A stretch of 64,000 nucleotides of DNA from Odontocerum albicorne (GCA_949825065.1 OX463852.1:19866189-19930188); one strand, 5' to 3'; shown: positions 10,230 to 22,586, counted from the stretch's first letter. The notes: generated by a model from the sequence alone, not told the origin. Made by a program: numbers and translations.

Positions 10230-10450
10230 TGACCTAATAGTAACAAGGATGGGAAAAAACCAAAACAGGTCTGTAGATCAATAACCCTCCTCCCACTTTT
10301 GAATGAAATCTTGGAAAAACTCGTCAGTGATAGGTTCAATTCTCATTATGAGCAGAACTGCCAATTTCTCCTTTACAATGGATTTAAAAGAGGAGTCCAC
10401 TGCGAGGATAACATTTACCACCTTCAACCAACCGTGCCCGAGACCGTACT
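10230..10450 (+). mobile_element. LINE reverse-transcriptase fragment
   Basis: The frame reads RSITLLPLLNEILEKLVSDR and then, after more residues, GFKRGVHCEDNIYHLQ. This matches the start of the reverse-transcriptase domain of jockey/CR1/RTE-type elements (consensus YRPISLLP...LEKL...R...GFR.G.S). Both ends are truncated and no catalytic YADD is present. Confidence 0.6.
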
Positions 10451-10771
10451 TTCTATGTTACATTCCTTGTATAGATTATTTTGTAAACTTTACATTATTT
10501 CTACGTAGCTTAACTATCTAAATATTATTTTTTTCATCTAAAGCACTGCATCTTCTTTTAATCTGCATTATTTTCTGAGGTAAGACCAAGACTCCATTAC
10601 AAGAAATCAGTTTTGACGACCAGAGCATTTCAAGAGAAAGAAGAGTTTTAAATTCTAATAAGTAAAATAACATATCGATGAATTTTAATATATGGTATAT
10701 GGTGTTCTGAGCATATAATATGTTTATACGAGTACGCTGTATTACATAATGTTATGCTAAGAGAGAATGCC

Positions 10772-11260
10772 AAAGCAGCATTCACATTAGAGTGAATGCT
10801 GCTTTACTGAGTGGTTTGATAATAAAAAAGGTGTGAAGCAAGGATGTGCAATATCAACCTGGTTTTTTTTATATGTGAAATGTAAAGAAAAGGACCGAAG
10901 AATGAATGTGGTGAAATCAAGAGTCATGGTAATAAAAAAGGGTGAAAGAAGAAAAGTAATATGATGTTTGGGTGAACAATGAAAGAGTAAAATGAGTTGA
11001 AGAATTTGGCAGAATGAGTTAAAGTTTGGAAAGTTTGTTCCCTGATGATGGAAAGGTAGAAAGAGATATTGAACTGCAATTTGTAATAGGAAAGTCAATG
11101 GGGCACTAAAAATAATACTCAAACTAAACAAAATCAATATCTGCCAAAATTATGGTTCACAACAGTGTATTAATGTTAATGTTTTTGTATGTGAAAGAAA
11201 TACGAATATGGAAATGAATGAAAGGAGCCAAATAAATGAGATGGTAATGCGTTAACTCGG
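10772..11260 (+). mobile_element. Decayed LINE fragment
   Basis: A 14-bp-stem hairpin (10772-10805) is followed by a degraded frame with EKDRRMNVVKSRVMVIKKGE, the block that follows YADD in RTE-like elements. The same block is at 14.63 kb. Frames are broken throughout. Confidence 0.5.
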
Positions 11261-11760
11261 AAAAAAATAAGTTTTATACTACTAGGCTTTCAAGTTCGTC
11301 ACATGTTACTTTACGAAAACCTGTAAAAAATATTTCTAAAACTGTATCAAACTGTATGAAACTTCTGCAGTTAAATACAAACTATGTTGGTTTAGCCTTT
11401 ATCAAAGAGCAAAATAGAGAAAATACCTTGAAAGTAAATAATTGTTTGTCAAAGTTTCATGAATACATAAGTTAAGTATTATGTTACGCTTTTGTTGTTT
11501 ACAGTACAACCTGATGGGTTTATTATCATGTTGTAATTTCTTCCATTCAACCAAAGAGTTCCGAAGAGAAAATCCAGATTGGAACCTTTTTTTGAAAACA
11601 CCGTATCAATGGAAAACGAACCCACAATTTGCGGATTGGTAGACTGTCTTACAAGTCATGGAAGTTATCAATAGTACAGTGAAATCCCAATTGATCATTC
11701 CTTGAATAAACATTTTCCCATTAGTGTCCTTTTTTTACTAATTCCATACAAAACTCTATT
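11260..11760. other. No feature recognised
   Basis: AT-rich sequence between a LINE fragment and the CP4 upstream duplication. I see no gene or structured repeat. Confidence 0.4.
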
Positions 11761-11764
11761 TAAA

Positions 11765-13155
11765 CTAGATGGTACGTAATTCCAAATTTCATAATGTAAT
11801 TTATGTAGCCAATAAGTCGGAGTCAAATTAAGATTATCATCTCCCAGCTCCGACTTTGATTTAGACTCCATAAAAAACAACCGACTTCATGACTCTGAAT
11901 CCTGTCTCCGACTGTACAGCCATGCTTTTCATTCCAATACCACCATAGTTGCAGCATTGGAAATATTACTTTTAACTCAGATTTTATCAAATTGGTGCAA
12001 TTTTTTGCACTTAAGTTTTATTTGCTGTGAAAGGGTATAATACTCGTATAACAATTTCTTATTGATGACATATTTCTTATCAATTGCAAAATGTCTGGTG
12101 TACCAAACGTACACATATACGTCACAGAAATTAGGAAATTTATTTTGTAAAATTGTATGAAATTATTATTGTATATCGTTTTATTGTAATGTATCATCTG
12201 TGTTTTACCATTGCTTGTGACTATAAACCTGCACATATTGTAATAAAATGTTCTTTATGCGTGTTCTTCGCAAGTAATCACTATAGAAGATCAGACACCC
12301 CCTATGTGCAGACAGCGTGTGGTATGCGTGACGCTTGTAAGCCGTGATGGCATAAACGGTTGAATCAAGAGGCTTACGATAAGCGATGGATGGGCTGCAC
12401 ATAAGGAAACGGAAAAAAAAAATTTCATCTACTGTAACATTTACTGTATTTGTGTTTCGACAAACTTCTACCTGTCAAAGAGAAATCTCTTCACCCTGCT
12501 CGTCACCGAAAATGCAAGAAGCAAACCGGAATCTCCAAGTTGTCGTACAATCAGCTTCACGTGTCACATTCAAGGACTAAAAAATATGTGATCTGAGTTC
12601 AAATAGTGTAATTCCAGTTAGGAGATGTGACACATTATATTGTAACATTTGACTCAGGATGTGCAACTCGGAAATTCATTCCTCAAATATCACACTACAA
12701 AAAATATTTTTTCTATAAAGATCGACAATGTTAAAATATGCAAATTACTTCAATTCTTATTTTCCAACGAATTCCAAAAAATTGCAATGCAATTTTAGCA
12801 ATACAAAAAAAAACATTCTTTAGTTTAAATTGCAAAGGATTAAAGTGATCGTAGCAAATTGTGATTTTTTTCCATATTACATGTTCTTATTTATGTTTTA
12901 ATAATTGATAAAAAAATTACCAAATGCAGTAAGCATGGTCGACAAAATTTATTGCACAAAATTTCGTATCATCAGGTGTTTTAGTTCAAGAGTAGATTAT
13001 TTAAGATTGTTAATAAAATGAAATATATCATATTCAGCAAAAAGGGAATGTTCTAAATTCCATATCAACAGGTTTATAGAGATTAACTGCATACATATTA
13101 TCACATTTGAGTCAACAGCAATGAAAATGAGTGCTCGTTGTGTATCTGTGTTAGG
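11765..13155. repeat. CP4 upstream DNA, partner of the CP3 upstream duplication
   Basis: 11,770-12,090 matches 6,830-7,157 and 12,550-13,150 matches 8,080-8,895. Here the 106-bp unit is single. About 12,100-12,540 is unmatched and holds nothing I recognise. Confidence 0.55.
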
Positions 13156-13191
13156 TATAAATAATGATGCAAAGTGGAGCCTGGCATCAGT
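13156..13191 (+). promoter_or_regulatory. CP4 core promoter
   Basis: TATAAATA at 13156-13163 and TCAGT initiator with A at 13189, 27 nt before the ATG. Confidence 0.75.
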
Positions 13192-13215
13192 GCTGTCCCA
13201 GCTTCTGCACAGAAG

Positions 13216-14217
13216 ATGGCTTCCAAGACAATGTTTGAACTTTCTGGCCTTCTGGTTCTGTTGGTTGTGCAGGTAGGAATTTAAAACTATTTAATAATAT
13301 CAGGATTTATTTTTTATGATAAAAATATAAATAATATCACCTAGAGTCAACAAAATATTATAGTTAAAAATACTGTCAATATTCAGAAAGAGTTGACACA
13401 ATATTTTTTTCTTCTTTGAGTAAAATTTTCATTCCTCTTTAAGACTAACTAAGCAGTAAAAAGTTTTAAAACTTGTGTTGTTAACTGTCCAAACCACTGT
13501 CCTAGTTATTTTTAACCTGGGTTACTATTCTATTGCATTTTTTTACATAAACAATGGGTTTGGAGTTGGATTAAGATTTTTTTAACCATTTCAATACATG
13601 ATTTTTACTTATTTCAGAGTGTACAACCAGCTTGCATACCATGCCCACAACCTTGTGCTCCTCCCCCTCCTCCACCATGCCCACCACCACAACCTTGTGC
13701 TCTACCACCACCTCCATCATGCCCACCACCGTGTCCACCGCCGCCTCCCCCTTGCCCACCACCACAACCTTGTGCTCCACCACTGCCTCCACCATGTCCA
13801 TCACCACAACCTTGTGCTCCACTACCCCCTCCACCATGCCCACCACCATGCCCACCACCATGCCCACCACCATGCCCACCACCATGCCCACCACCATGCC
13901 CACCACCATGTCCCCCACCGTGCCCACAACCTTGCACTCCTCCACCCCCACCACCATGCCCACCACCATGCCCGCCCCCATGTCCGCCTCCATGTTCTCC
14001 ACCATGCCCTCTACCATGCCTCCCACCATGCCCACCCCCATGCCCACAACCTTGTGCTCCTTCACCCCCTCCACCATGCCCACCCCCGCCTCCACCATGC
14101 CCACAAACTTGTGCTCCCCCACCCCCTCCACCATGCCCCCCACCATGCGCACAACCTTGTGCTCCTCCACCATGCCCACCATCAACTCCAACATCTTGTG
14201 CTCCGTGCGCTTGTTAA
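13216..14217 (+). CDS. CP4, secreted Cys/Pro-rich protein with CPPP run
   Basis: Exon 1 (13216-13272) encodes MASKTMFELSGLLVLLVVQ, with Glu in place of the usual Gly. Exon 2 (13618-14217) follows a TTTCAG acceptor; translated codon by codon it is open from SVQPACIPCPQPCAPPPP to CAPCAC and TAA, for 218 residues in all. Its middle is distinctive: a run of consecutive CPPP tetrapeptides (about 13,837-13,925) in place of the seven-residue spacing of CP3, so Cys occurs every four residues. The same DNA is fully open in the other two sense frames, which I reject as genes. AATAAA is at 14243-14248. Same orientation as CP3. Confidence 0.85.
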
Positions 14218-14534
14218 GTTGACTGTTTTTTATTTTAAAATCAATAAAACAAATTTTTCAAATATTTACGAGTTTTTATTTAATGCCATTTTCTTTATAA
14301 TATTTTCATTAAAAAAATAAAAAGATTTCTCCCAACATGATACAAACTTGGACTCCACTTTTTTACAATTTAATACAAATATCTAACGCGGTAATAGATA
14401 TGGTAATAATTTGAATTATATAAAATATTTAGATTTATCATTGTGATATAAGATAAGCAATTAAATTCACTTTGAGACTTACTAATTTAACTTTGGAGCT
14501 AAATGGATGGCATACTTATGTTGAATGGGAATGA

Positions 14535-15210
14535 ATGAAAATCGCTATATGCTTATGACATGGCAGTGTTGGTAAAGAATAAGGATGAAATACAGAAATT
14601 GATAAGTAAATTGTATGAGATATGCGAAGAGAAAGACTGAGCATGAATATTGCAAAATCCAAAGTCATGGTGTTAAAAAAAATTATGATAAGGAAAGTAA
14701 ATACAATATATGAGTGAACAATGAAAGGTGAAATAACTCTGCTATTTAGGTAGTATTTTCTCAGACGGTAGAAGAATTACAAGAGATATCGAATGCTGTA
14801 TAGTGATAGCAAACCAAATCAATGTGACACTAAAACGTATAAACTCAAGCTAGAGAGTATAAAAAATGCTAAGTCCATAACAGTATTCAGTATTAACTTT
14901 GACGTATGGAAGGGATATGTAGACATAGAAATTACTTAAAAGGAGCCAAACAAATACTGTAGAAATGCATGACTGGGAAGAATACCATCTGTAACAATAC
15001 ATGACAGAATATGGAATAAAGTGATTAGGGATGAATGTGAAATTAAGGCTTATGTATTAAGTAAAATCAAGAACATTCTGAGATGGTTTAAGCATGTAGA
15101 ACAAAATAATGAAAAAAGACTAACAAAATAAATATGAAGTGCAGGTGTGAGTGGAATATGTGGTAGGGTGGTATGCGTACCACTGGTTGAGAATCGCTGG
15201 TGTTCATGGT
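14535..15210 (+). mobile_element. Decayed RTE-like LINE, 3' half
   Basis: In order the frames show AYDMAVLVKNKDEIQKLISK (a YADD-type block that has lost one Asp), RLSMNIAKSKVMVLKK, then a RWFKHVEQNNEKRLTK block. This is the order of the reverse-transcriptase C-terminal half in arthropod LINEs. Many stops and frameshifts. The interval 14,249-14,534 before it shows nothing. Confidence 0.55.
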
Positions 15211-15342
15211 TAAAAATGGTACTTTTGGAGGACTTATTGCTATACAGCAATTTTTCTACCCAACAACTTTCTTATGCATTGAAACATGGTCTTGTGTTCT
15301 AGTGTTTTTTTAATTACGTGAAATTCTATCTCATTCACAATA

Positions 15343-17087
15343 CACCTATACCTCGCTAAACGGTCGCTCTTTATATGGCATTTCGCTATAACGGCCTTTT
15401 TTCATTATGGCACTTTTTCGATTAACGGCCCACAATGTTTCGTTATACGGCCAAAAGAATGCTTATTTTCGTTGCATGTTTAATTAATTCATTAATTCTT
15501 TTAAATGTTATCGTACCTTTTTTAGGAAAAAATGCCACCGAAACGTTCATTGAATTTGGAGATTGATACTGATAAAAATAAAGAGAGATGCCGAAAATAT
15601 GTCACGCTAGAGAGCAAACTAAAAGTTTTGCGTCGTATTGAAGCTGGTGAGAAAACTGTTCAAATTTGTAATGCAATGGGACTGGCAAAGTCTACCATTC
15701 AAACTATTCACTATAGAAAAGAAGAAATTAAAACACATTTGCTCGCTATCTGCTGCACTGTTAAGTGGCTTAAAGTTAACTCGCCAAAGAAGCAGTATTA
15801 TGAAAAAAATGGAAAAATTATTAGATATGTGGATTGAAGACAATAATCAACGAAGGATGCCAAATGACTATCCAAGAAAAGGCTAAAAGTATTTTCGAAA
15901 ATTTCAAGAGGGAGGATACTGATGAATCTGTGAAAGATGTAACATTCCAAGGAAGCCGAGGTTGGTTTGAAAAATTCAAAAATTGCCACAATTTGCACAA
16001 CTTAAAAATGAAAGGGGAAGAAGCTAGTGCCGATGATGACGCAGCTAAAGAATATCCCAACTAAAGAAAAGAAAAGAATTATTGAAACAGGTGGATACCG
16101 ACCTGAACAAGTTTTCAATGTATGATAGACGAGTCAGGACTCTATTGGAAGCGAATGCCTGAAAGAACTTACATTTCAAAATATGAAAAGTCTGCATCTG
16201 GATATAAGGTGTCAAAAGAACGATTATCTTTGCTCCTTGATGCTAATGCTGCAGGGAATCTTAAGCTAAAACCACATTTAGTATATCTTTCCGAAAATCC
16301 AAGGTCTTTTAAAGCGCTGAACAAGAAACAATTGCCCGTCATTTGCAGATCCAACAAGAAAGGTTGGATGACTAAGATTCTCTTTGAAGACTGGTTTAAA
16401 AATTACTTTTGCCCAGAAGTAAAAAATATTTGTTGAAGGACAATAACTTGAGCAACAAGGCATTGCTCATTTTGGATAATGCTCCAGGGCACTCGGTTAA
16501 TTTATCCGAATTATCTGAAGATATGGAGATTGAGTATCTTCCCAAAAATACAAGAGCTCTGATCCAGCCAATGGATCGGGGTGCAATAGCCACTTTTAAG
16601 GCTTATTATTTACGCAGAACTTTTCGTAACCTTATTCACGAAACCGATGGTGAATCTTTGATAAAATAGTTTTGGAAAAACTACGCCATCAGAGATGCCG
16701 TAGACAACATTAGCGAATCGCGGAAGGAATTTAAATCGTCATCAGATTAAAACAGTTTTTAAACATTTTATTTTATGTTTTTTATTATAATATATGTATA
16801 CATATGTGCATTTGATTTCTTTTGTTTTTTAATTTATATGTTTATTTTTTTAATTTCTGTTTATTATTACATTGTTTTGTAGTATTATTTTAATGTAAGC
16901 ATTTTTATAGGAAATAAAAAGAAAAAATGCTTTATGAACTAAAATCTATATTATTTTATAAAAAATTGGAACAGATCCAATTGAATTTGTATGGGTTTGT
17001 ATCAAAATAATTGATTCGTTATACGGCTTTTCGCTTTACGGCCAACTTTTCCGGAACGTATCTAGGCCGTAAAGCGAGGTATGGGTG
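15343..17087 (+). mobile_element. Tigger/pogo DNA transposon, 1,745 bp, with TA target duplication
   Basis: The ends CACCTATACCTCGCT... and ...AGCGAGGTATGGGTG are inverted repeats (about 21 bp with few mismatches) and are flanked by TA on both sides (15341-15342, 17088-17089). Inside is a single broken transposase. The element stands alone between two LINE-rich intervals. Confidence 0.85.
15532..16740 (+). pseudogene. Tigger/pogo-family transposase, frameshifted
   Basis: It starts MPPKRSLNLEIDTDK and has a CENP-B/Psq-type helix-turn-helix (KLKVLRRIEAGEKTVQICNA) at 15,628-15,700, a second DNA-binding segment with SRGWFEKFKNCHN (about 15,953) and a DDE_1 domain. The catalytic acids are visible: DESGLYW (about 16,128), LLILDNAPGH (about 16,470) and QPMDRGAIATFK (about 16,565), with 32 residues between the last two. 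The reading frame changes near 15,835, between about 16,060 and 16,128, and near 16,430, so no intact protein can be made. Just before the first Asp about five extra bases break the frame. Its ends are still well defined, so it may once have been moved by a related enzyme. Confidence 0.85.
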
Positions 17088-17089
17088 TA

Positions 17090-18401
17090 TTTAAAGTAGT
17101 GACATCTAGCGACCAGTGTTAGAACAATTTCGTGGTTATTATAATAGCGATCACTGAAAACATTTGAAAACAATAATTTTGTATTTTTTTCGTATTCTTA
17201 AAAAAATGTATCTTTTAAAATAATTATTTTGTATTTTCATAAAAAAATATATTTTATGATTAAATTACTTCTAAAAGTTTTTAGTTCCTTACCAGCTCAT
17301 ACGAAGCGGTGAGATGTTTCCTCAATGATCTCAGAGCTGGTTATACAATACGGGTCATATTATAGTACACTTTTATCGTATACAGTACAATCTGGCTAGC
17401 TTATTGCCATTTGTTAAATAGGCCTTCAGTCAAAACAAGACTTGAATTTTTAATTTGTTTTAAATCTGGATTTCAATGAGAATTGAACTCATAAATTCCG
17501 ATAGACAAACGTCATACCAATTAGAACACGTAGGTTATTTGGGTACTTTTTGCTAAATTATGTCCCTTTCATTTCTAATTTTTATTATATAGTTATTCAT
17601 GACTCATCTTATATTTTATAGGCATACCATGTACTCGTAATATATGAATTCCATGACAGATTTTGAACTAGAGAAAATACATTATAATTCTCAAAAATTC
17701 ACCAAACCTATACTTTCACTTATGGTGATGCTTGCTTACTTCAAATTATTACTTATCTGGGAAACATATCTAGGGTTGCCTATCTGGGGAACAGAATATA
17801 TATATATATTTTTTAATTCAAAAATTCTTTTTATTTGTGTTATACAATTATTTTTACTGTGATATTATCTGTATTTCTTCACTATATGAGATGGTGTCAT
17901 TGTGCAATAGGCAAGTATTTTTGAAGTTGTGTTAGGGAAGTTGGTTTACTTATCACGGGGGCTAACAGCTATTTTAAAAAACAAATCAATGGATAAAAAG
18001 TGTGATCCTGGAATTAAGAACAATTTTTTCATGCCTCAAATAACTGTTAAAAAAGTCAAGCTGAGACCATTTCCTTATCTCAACCCCTGTCGGATGAATG
18101 TTTTTCCTGTTTTGAGGTATTTGGGAAACATACCATATCTTTGTATGGACTTTGTATTGGAAATATATTTTTAAGCATGTTTAAGCGTGAACTACACATT
18201 TCCTTGACTTCATAATTTTGTAAATACAGAGTTGAAGTATGTTAATTTGATTTTGTATAAAACTAATAAATTACTATATAACATATTGGAATAAAGCTAC
18301 GGTTTTCTTGAAGTGATTTACAGTATTTCTGTTATTTTTAATTTTTTTTTATTTCTTTATTGTTTTAAATCAAGAATTCTATTAAATTTTTAACAAAGGA
18401 A
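17090..18401. other. Repeat-bearing gap, no gene
   Basis: About 17,465-17,530 (minus) has a tRNA-like SINE head (GAGTTCAATTCTC as B box). About 18,090-18,320 is a dispersed repeat also found at 24,890-25,150 and, inverted, 26,490-26,740. An 81-residue ORF at 17929-18174 overlaps that repeat and is not called. Confidence 0.45.
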
Positions 18402-19479
18402 TTAGTTTTTAAAAATAATTTGTTTTAGATGTCCTCCACCTTCGTTAATGCAAACCCTGCATCCGACCAAAACGTTGTTCATTGCCGCTGTTAATGTTGC
18501 CCGGGGTATTGCTTCAATAACGGCCCTTATGGATTCTTTTAACTCGTTTTTATTGCGTGGCTTAGTTTTATACACCTCTTGATTACAATATCTCCATAAA
18601 AAAATCTGGAACAGTGAGGTCAGGCTAAATTGGGGGCCGACGATGTTCGGTGTTTTGTGAGATTATTTTTTCACCAAATTTTTTATGCAGGGCCGCCGTT
18701 ACTGGTCTTGTTATGTGACAACTGGCTCCATCTTGTTGAAACCATACATTTCGGAAAGGTATTCGTCTTCTGCGCATTTCTGGCAAAAAAAATGGTTCCA
18801 GCATGTTTAGATACCGCTCTCCATTCACTGTAACATTGGCATCGTTATCTTCAAAAAAGTAAGGACCGACAATACAGTTGGCAGATACTGCACACCACAC
18901 AGTCACACGTTCTGCATGCAAGCTCACTGGGTGGATATTTTGAGTATTTTCATTGGCCCATATATGACAATTTTGCTTGTTTACATTTCTCTTTAAATCA
19001 AAGTGCGCCTCTTCAGACATAAATAAGCAATTTATGAAGTTTACATCGCTCTCAACAAAACGAAACAACTTTTGGCAGAACTCTAGTCGAATCAGTGGAT
19101 CTTCTGAATTTAAGTAGCTTGTTATTTGAATTTTATATGGAAACAAATTCAAATCTTTGTGCAAAATACGCGAACCACTCCTTCGATTGACAGCTGTATT
19201 CAACGCTAATTGTCTTGTTGAAATGCTAGGATTGTTATCAATAGCTGCGGTCACTGCGGCGATAATCTTTGATGTTCGAACTGTTGGATTTCGATGGTAG
19301 AGCGTTCTCTGGACAGTGCCATGTGTATTGAATTTTTCTACAATTCGCATAATGGTCCACCAACTGGACGCATCCCGATTTGTTTGAGTTTTAAATGCTC
19401 TCTGTACCAAAATTGGAGACTTTAGTTCATAATACAGTTGCACCACTCGTATTCTATCTGAGTCTTCAATCCTGTTCAT
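18402..19479 (-). pseudogene. Tc1/mariner-superfamily transposase, DD41D-like spacing, inactive
   Basis: From MNRIEDSDRIRVVQLYYELK the frame is open for 284 codons, with an N-terminal helix-turn-helix of the DUF4817 type and a catalytic domain containing WFQQDGASCHITRP. A TAG stop (18627-18625) then interrupts what should read SPDLTVPDFFLW, and a one-base deletion follows. The C-terminus continues in another frame as CRVCINEGGGHLK to a stop near 18402. Counting from the second Asp (QQDGA) to VPD gives 41 intervening residues. The first catalytic position, normally Asp in SDEAHF, reads SEEAHF. With stop, frameshift and that change the copy is dead. I could not assign its terminal inverted repeats. 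Confidence 0.75.
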
Positions 19480-19589
19480 TTAAAAAAAATTATACACTGC
19501 CTTTTATTCTGAAAAAAAAGAAATTAAAAATTATAACAGAAATATTCACATTTGTTTTTGTAGCAACGTTCGTGCAACACCTGTACAAG

Positions 19590-19990
19590 AAATGTACAAA
19601 AATAATTTTACTTACATTCGTTCTACATGCCCAAAGCATCTCCACGTGCTATTTTTTATCTCACTCAATACATCACCCTCAAATTCACATTCACCCCTAA
19701 TCACTTCATTCTGTTAAACATTGTCACCTTGTGTATTCTTCTCAATGTACATGTGCTTAGAGCACTTATTCGGTTCCTATCAATCATTTTTCATAGTCAC
19801 ATTTCACTTCTGTACATCGAAGTTGGTGCCAAAATACTATTGTGGACTATCTATCGTCTTAGCAGATTTTCATGTCCAGTTCAAAATATATTTGTTTTAG
19901 TGCCTCGTTGACTTTGTTTCCTATCGCAACACATCGTTCATATTACTATATGCTTTAAATTCAATTACACTGGAAATTATTCCACAGGTC
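19590..19990 (-). mobile_element. Decayed LINE fragment beside palindrome
   Basis: On the minus strand broken frames match the RTE-like 3' segment seen at 14.9-15.1 kb. It ends just outside the left palindrome arm. Confidence 0.4.
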
Positions 19991-20313
19991 TGTGACCACT
20001 GAGTTAATGAGAAGCTAAGCTTTGTTCTTCATATGTTATAGATAAAATAACATCTATAGCATTGTCCAGACTGGGCTTCATTCATTGGTAATGTCTTTTC
20101 TAAGCTGGAATTATTTAAAATCTTATATACTTGCCTGGTAAGAACAATTTTTTAATACAATTAGATAATATGGTCACCCCACTACGGTGTCCATGTTGAA
20201 AAAAATTAACTCGATTCAATTGGAGGAAGTTTTATAATGGAAGAAATAAAAAATGAAATATGTTAATGTATAGCTTTATTCAATATTTCAGAAAATGAAT
20301 AAAAAATAGAGAT

Positions 20314-22025
20314 TTAATAAGCACATGGAACACAAGGAGAAAGTTTAGAGCATGGTGATGCAGGAGGAGGTGCTGGGCATGGTGGTGGTGCTGGGCATGG
20401 TGGTGGTGGTGGGCATGGTGGTGGAGCACATAGCTGTGGGCACGGTGCAGGAGGTGGTGGTGGTGGGCATGGAGTAGGCGGTGGTGGGCATGGTGGAGGT
20501 GGTGGTGGAGCACATGGTTGTTGGCACGGTGCTGGAGGAGGTGGTGGTGGGCATGGTTGAGGTGGTGGTGGAGCACATGGTTGTTGGCACAGTGCTGGAG
20601 GAGGTGGTGGTGGGCATGGTGGAGGTGGTGGTGGAGCACATGGTTGTTGGCACGGTGCTGGAGGAGGTGGTGGTGGGCATGGTTGAGGTGGTGGTGGAGC
20701 ACATGGATGTTGGCACAGTGCTGGAGGAGGTGGTGGTGGGCATGGTGGAGGTGGAGCACATGGCTGTGGGCACGGTGCTGGAGATGGTGGTGGTGGGCAT
20801 GGTGGAGGTGGTGGTGGAGCACATGGCTGTGAGCATGGTGCTGGAGGAGGTGGTGGTGGGCATGGTGGAGGGGGTGGGGGTGCACATGGCTGTGCGCACG
20901 GTGCTGGAGGAGGTGGTGGTGGGCATGGTGGAGGTGGAGGTGGTGGTGGAGCACATGGTTGTGGGCACGGTGCTGGAGGGGGTGGGCATGGTAGAGGTGG
21001 TGGGGGAGCACATGGCTGTGGGCATGGTACTGAAGGTGGTGGTGCTGGGCATGGTGAAGGAGCACATGCTTGTAGATATGGTATACAAGCTGGTTGTACA
21101 CTCTGAAAGTAGAAAATTAAACCAACAAATGTAAAAAAGATTTTCAATCAATTTTGTTCTTGAACACAAAATTACTTAACATATAAATTCAATGTTTATA
21201 TCCTTATGAAAGGATAAAAACGTTGATTAAAGTGGTGTGGATCACACAATTCTAGACAGCTGTTAACCACATTTTCTTCACTAAACAGTGTTCTTCAAGT
21301 AAACTAGTACAGTGCTATAATTGTTTTATTTTATATTTAGTTTTTTTTGTTAATCTCCAATACTGCGCTCATTTAATAAATTAAACTTTATAATGGGTAT
21401 GTATGTATAGGAAAAAAAATACAGTATACAGATAGTCAGGGTTTATTACTATCCGCGGTTTAACTCATCCACTGGGAGTTCTTCGAAAGTATATCTCATA
21501 AATAAGAAGGGACAACTGTGTCCTTTGACTGTAGTAAGATATTAGCCACAAGACAGGATTTAATGACGCTCAGTTGTGATCAATTGCAGTTGAGATGCAA
21601 TTAATCACAACTATGTGTCTATTGTGATGTTTTTTATCATCGCATTATAATGTGTGGAGCATGTGCCTAAATTTATACTACGCATTAAGACAGAAATGCA
21701 AAATTGACCATTCCCTCGGAAGGCAATATTCTTATACGAGAACATAATGGTTTACAAAGTTATAAAGACATCGGTTATTTTGGAATTGACTCTCAACTTA
21801 CCTTATTTAAATTGGATCTGAATGAATAGAAAATAAGGAGTACAAAATAGAGCAAAAGCGTTCTATATTATGTATTCTTGTTGTAAACTACCACCCATAT
21901 AAATAGCACCAATTAGTTATATTTGAATTATTTTCAAAGAAAGGAAAATATAAATTTGGAAACCTTACATGTACAACCAACAGAACTAGAAGACCAGAAA
22001 GTCCAAACATTGTCTTAGAAGCCAT
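20314..22025 (-). CDS. CP5, secreted Cys/Pro-rich protein, two exons
   Basis: Exon 1 (22025-21969) encodes MASKTMFGLSGLLVLLVVH. The last codon is CAT where all close paralogs have CAG, so the donor reads CAT-GTAAGG; the splice should still work but is unusual. Exon 2 (21102-20314) starts SVQPACIPYLQACAPSPC and is the longest of the near-identical set: 262 residues of CAPPPPPPCPPPPPPAPCPQ-like repeats ending CVPCAY. The precursor is 281 residues. Its palindrome mirror CP8 has 214 residues in exon 2, so repeat number has changed since the inversion-duplication. Polyadenylation signal at 20280-20275. Head-to-head with CP6. Role by analogy with CP1. Confidence 0.85.
21345..21525 (+). mobile_element. 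Tigger-like 3' tail in CP5 intron
   Basis: Same segment as in the CP1 intron, including ACTATCCGCGGTTTAACTC and GGTATGTATGTATAGG. Confidence 0.5.
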
Positions 22026-22051
22026 CTTCTGTACAGAAGCTGGGACAGCAC

Positions 22052-22085
22052 TGATGCCAGGCTCCACTCTGCATCACTATTTATA
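22052..22085 (-). promoter_or_regulatory. CP5 core promoter
   Basis: TATAAATA (22085-22078) and TCAGT initiator with A at 22052, 27 nt before the ATG. Confidence 0.75.
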
Positions 22086-22130
22086 CCTCACACAGATACA
22101 CAACAAGCACTCATCTTCATTACTGTTGAT

Positions 22131-22143
22131 TCACGTTTGATAA
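22131..22143 (+). promoter_or_regulatory. TCACGT + TGATAA motif pair (CP5)
   Basis: TCACGT at 22131-22136 and TGATAA at 22138-22143, same spacing to the start as in CP1. Confidence 0.45.
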
Positions 22144-22586
22144 TGTGTATGCCATTTATCAATGTAACTTGAAGGTACGAAATTTTTACTCTATGAATTT
22201 TTTTGCTGATACTGACATATATTTAATTAGGCACTTCAGAGATAAGACATTTGTCTAATTTAAATGAGTCACAGAAACTGCAGAAGACTAAATATGAACA
22301 TGGCTCATTCATTAAGATTTTACCTACATGACTATAGTTTATTTGATATTTTGCTGATTAAAGCCATTTATATTTTATCTGGATCACATAATTTTAAATT
22401 ATAACAATTATTCAGTAAAACTATGACTTTCTGCAAAACGTTTGCTTATTTATTAACATAAACCTAATTATACAATAAATAAAAAGATTTCAATTTTATT
22501 TATCTCAAATTTCTAATAAAAAATTGCCTGTCAAAATAATTTTGTATTGTACTATATTAAAAAAATGTATGCATTATAAAAAAAAG

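Noticed and set aside
13614..13937. Antisense Gly/His/Cys-rich ORF resembling glycine-rich cuticle proteins (also 37878-38264 and 3332-3736)
   Set aside because: Mirror image of Pro/Cys codons. Starts from ATGs within the repeat or at the exon edge with no promoter on that strand.
17929..18174. 81-residue ORF
   Set aside because: Overlaps a dispersed non-coding repeat found three times in the window; no domain or promoter.
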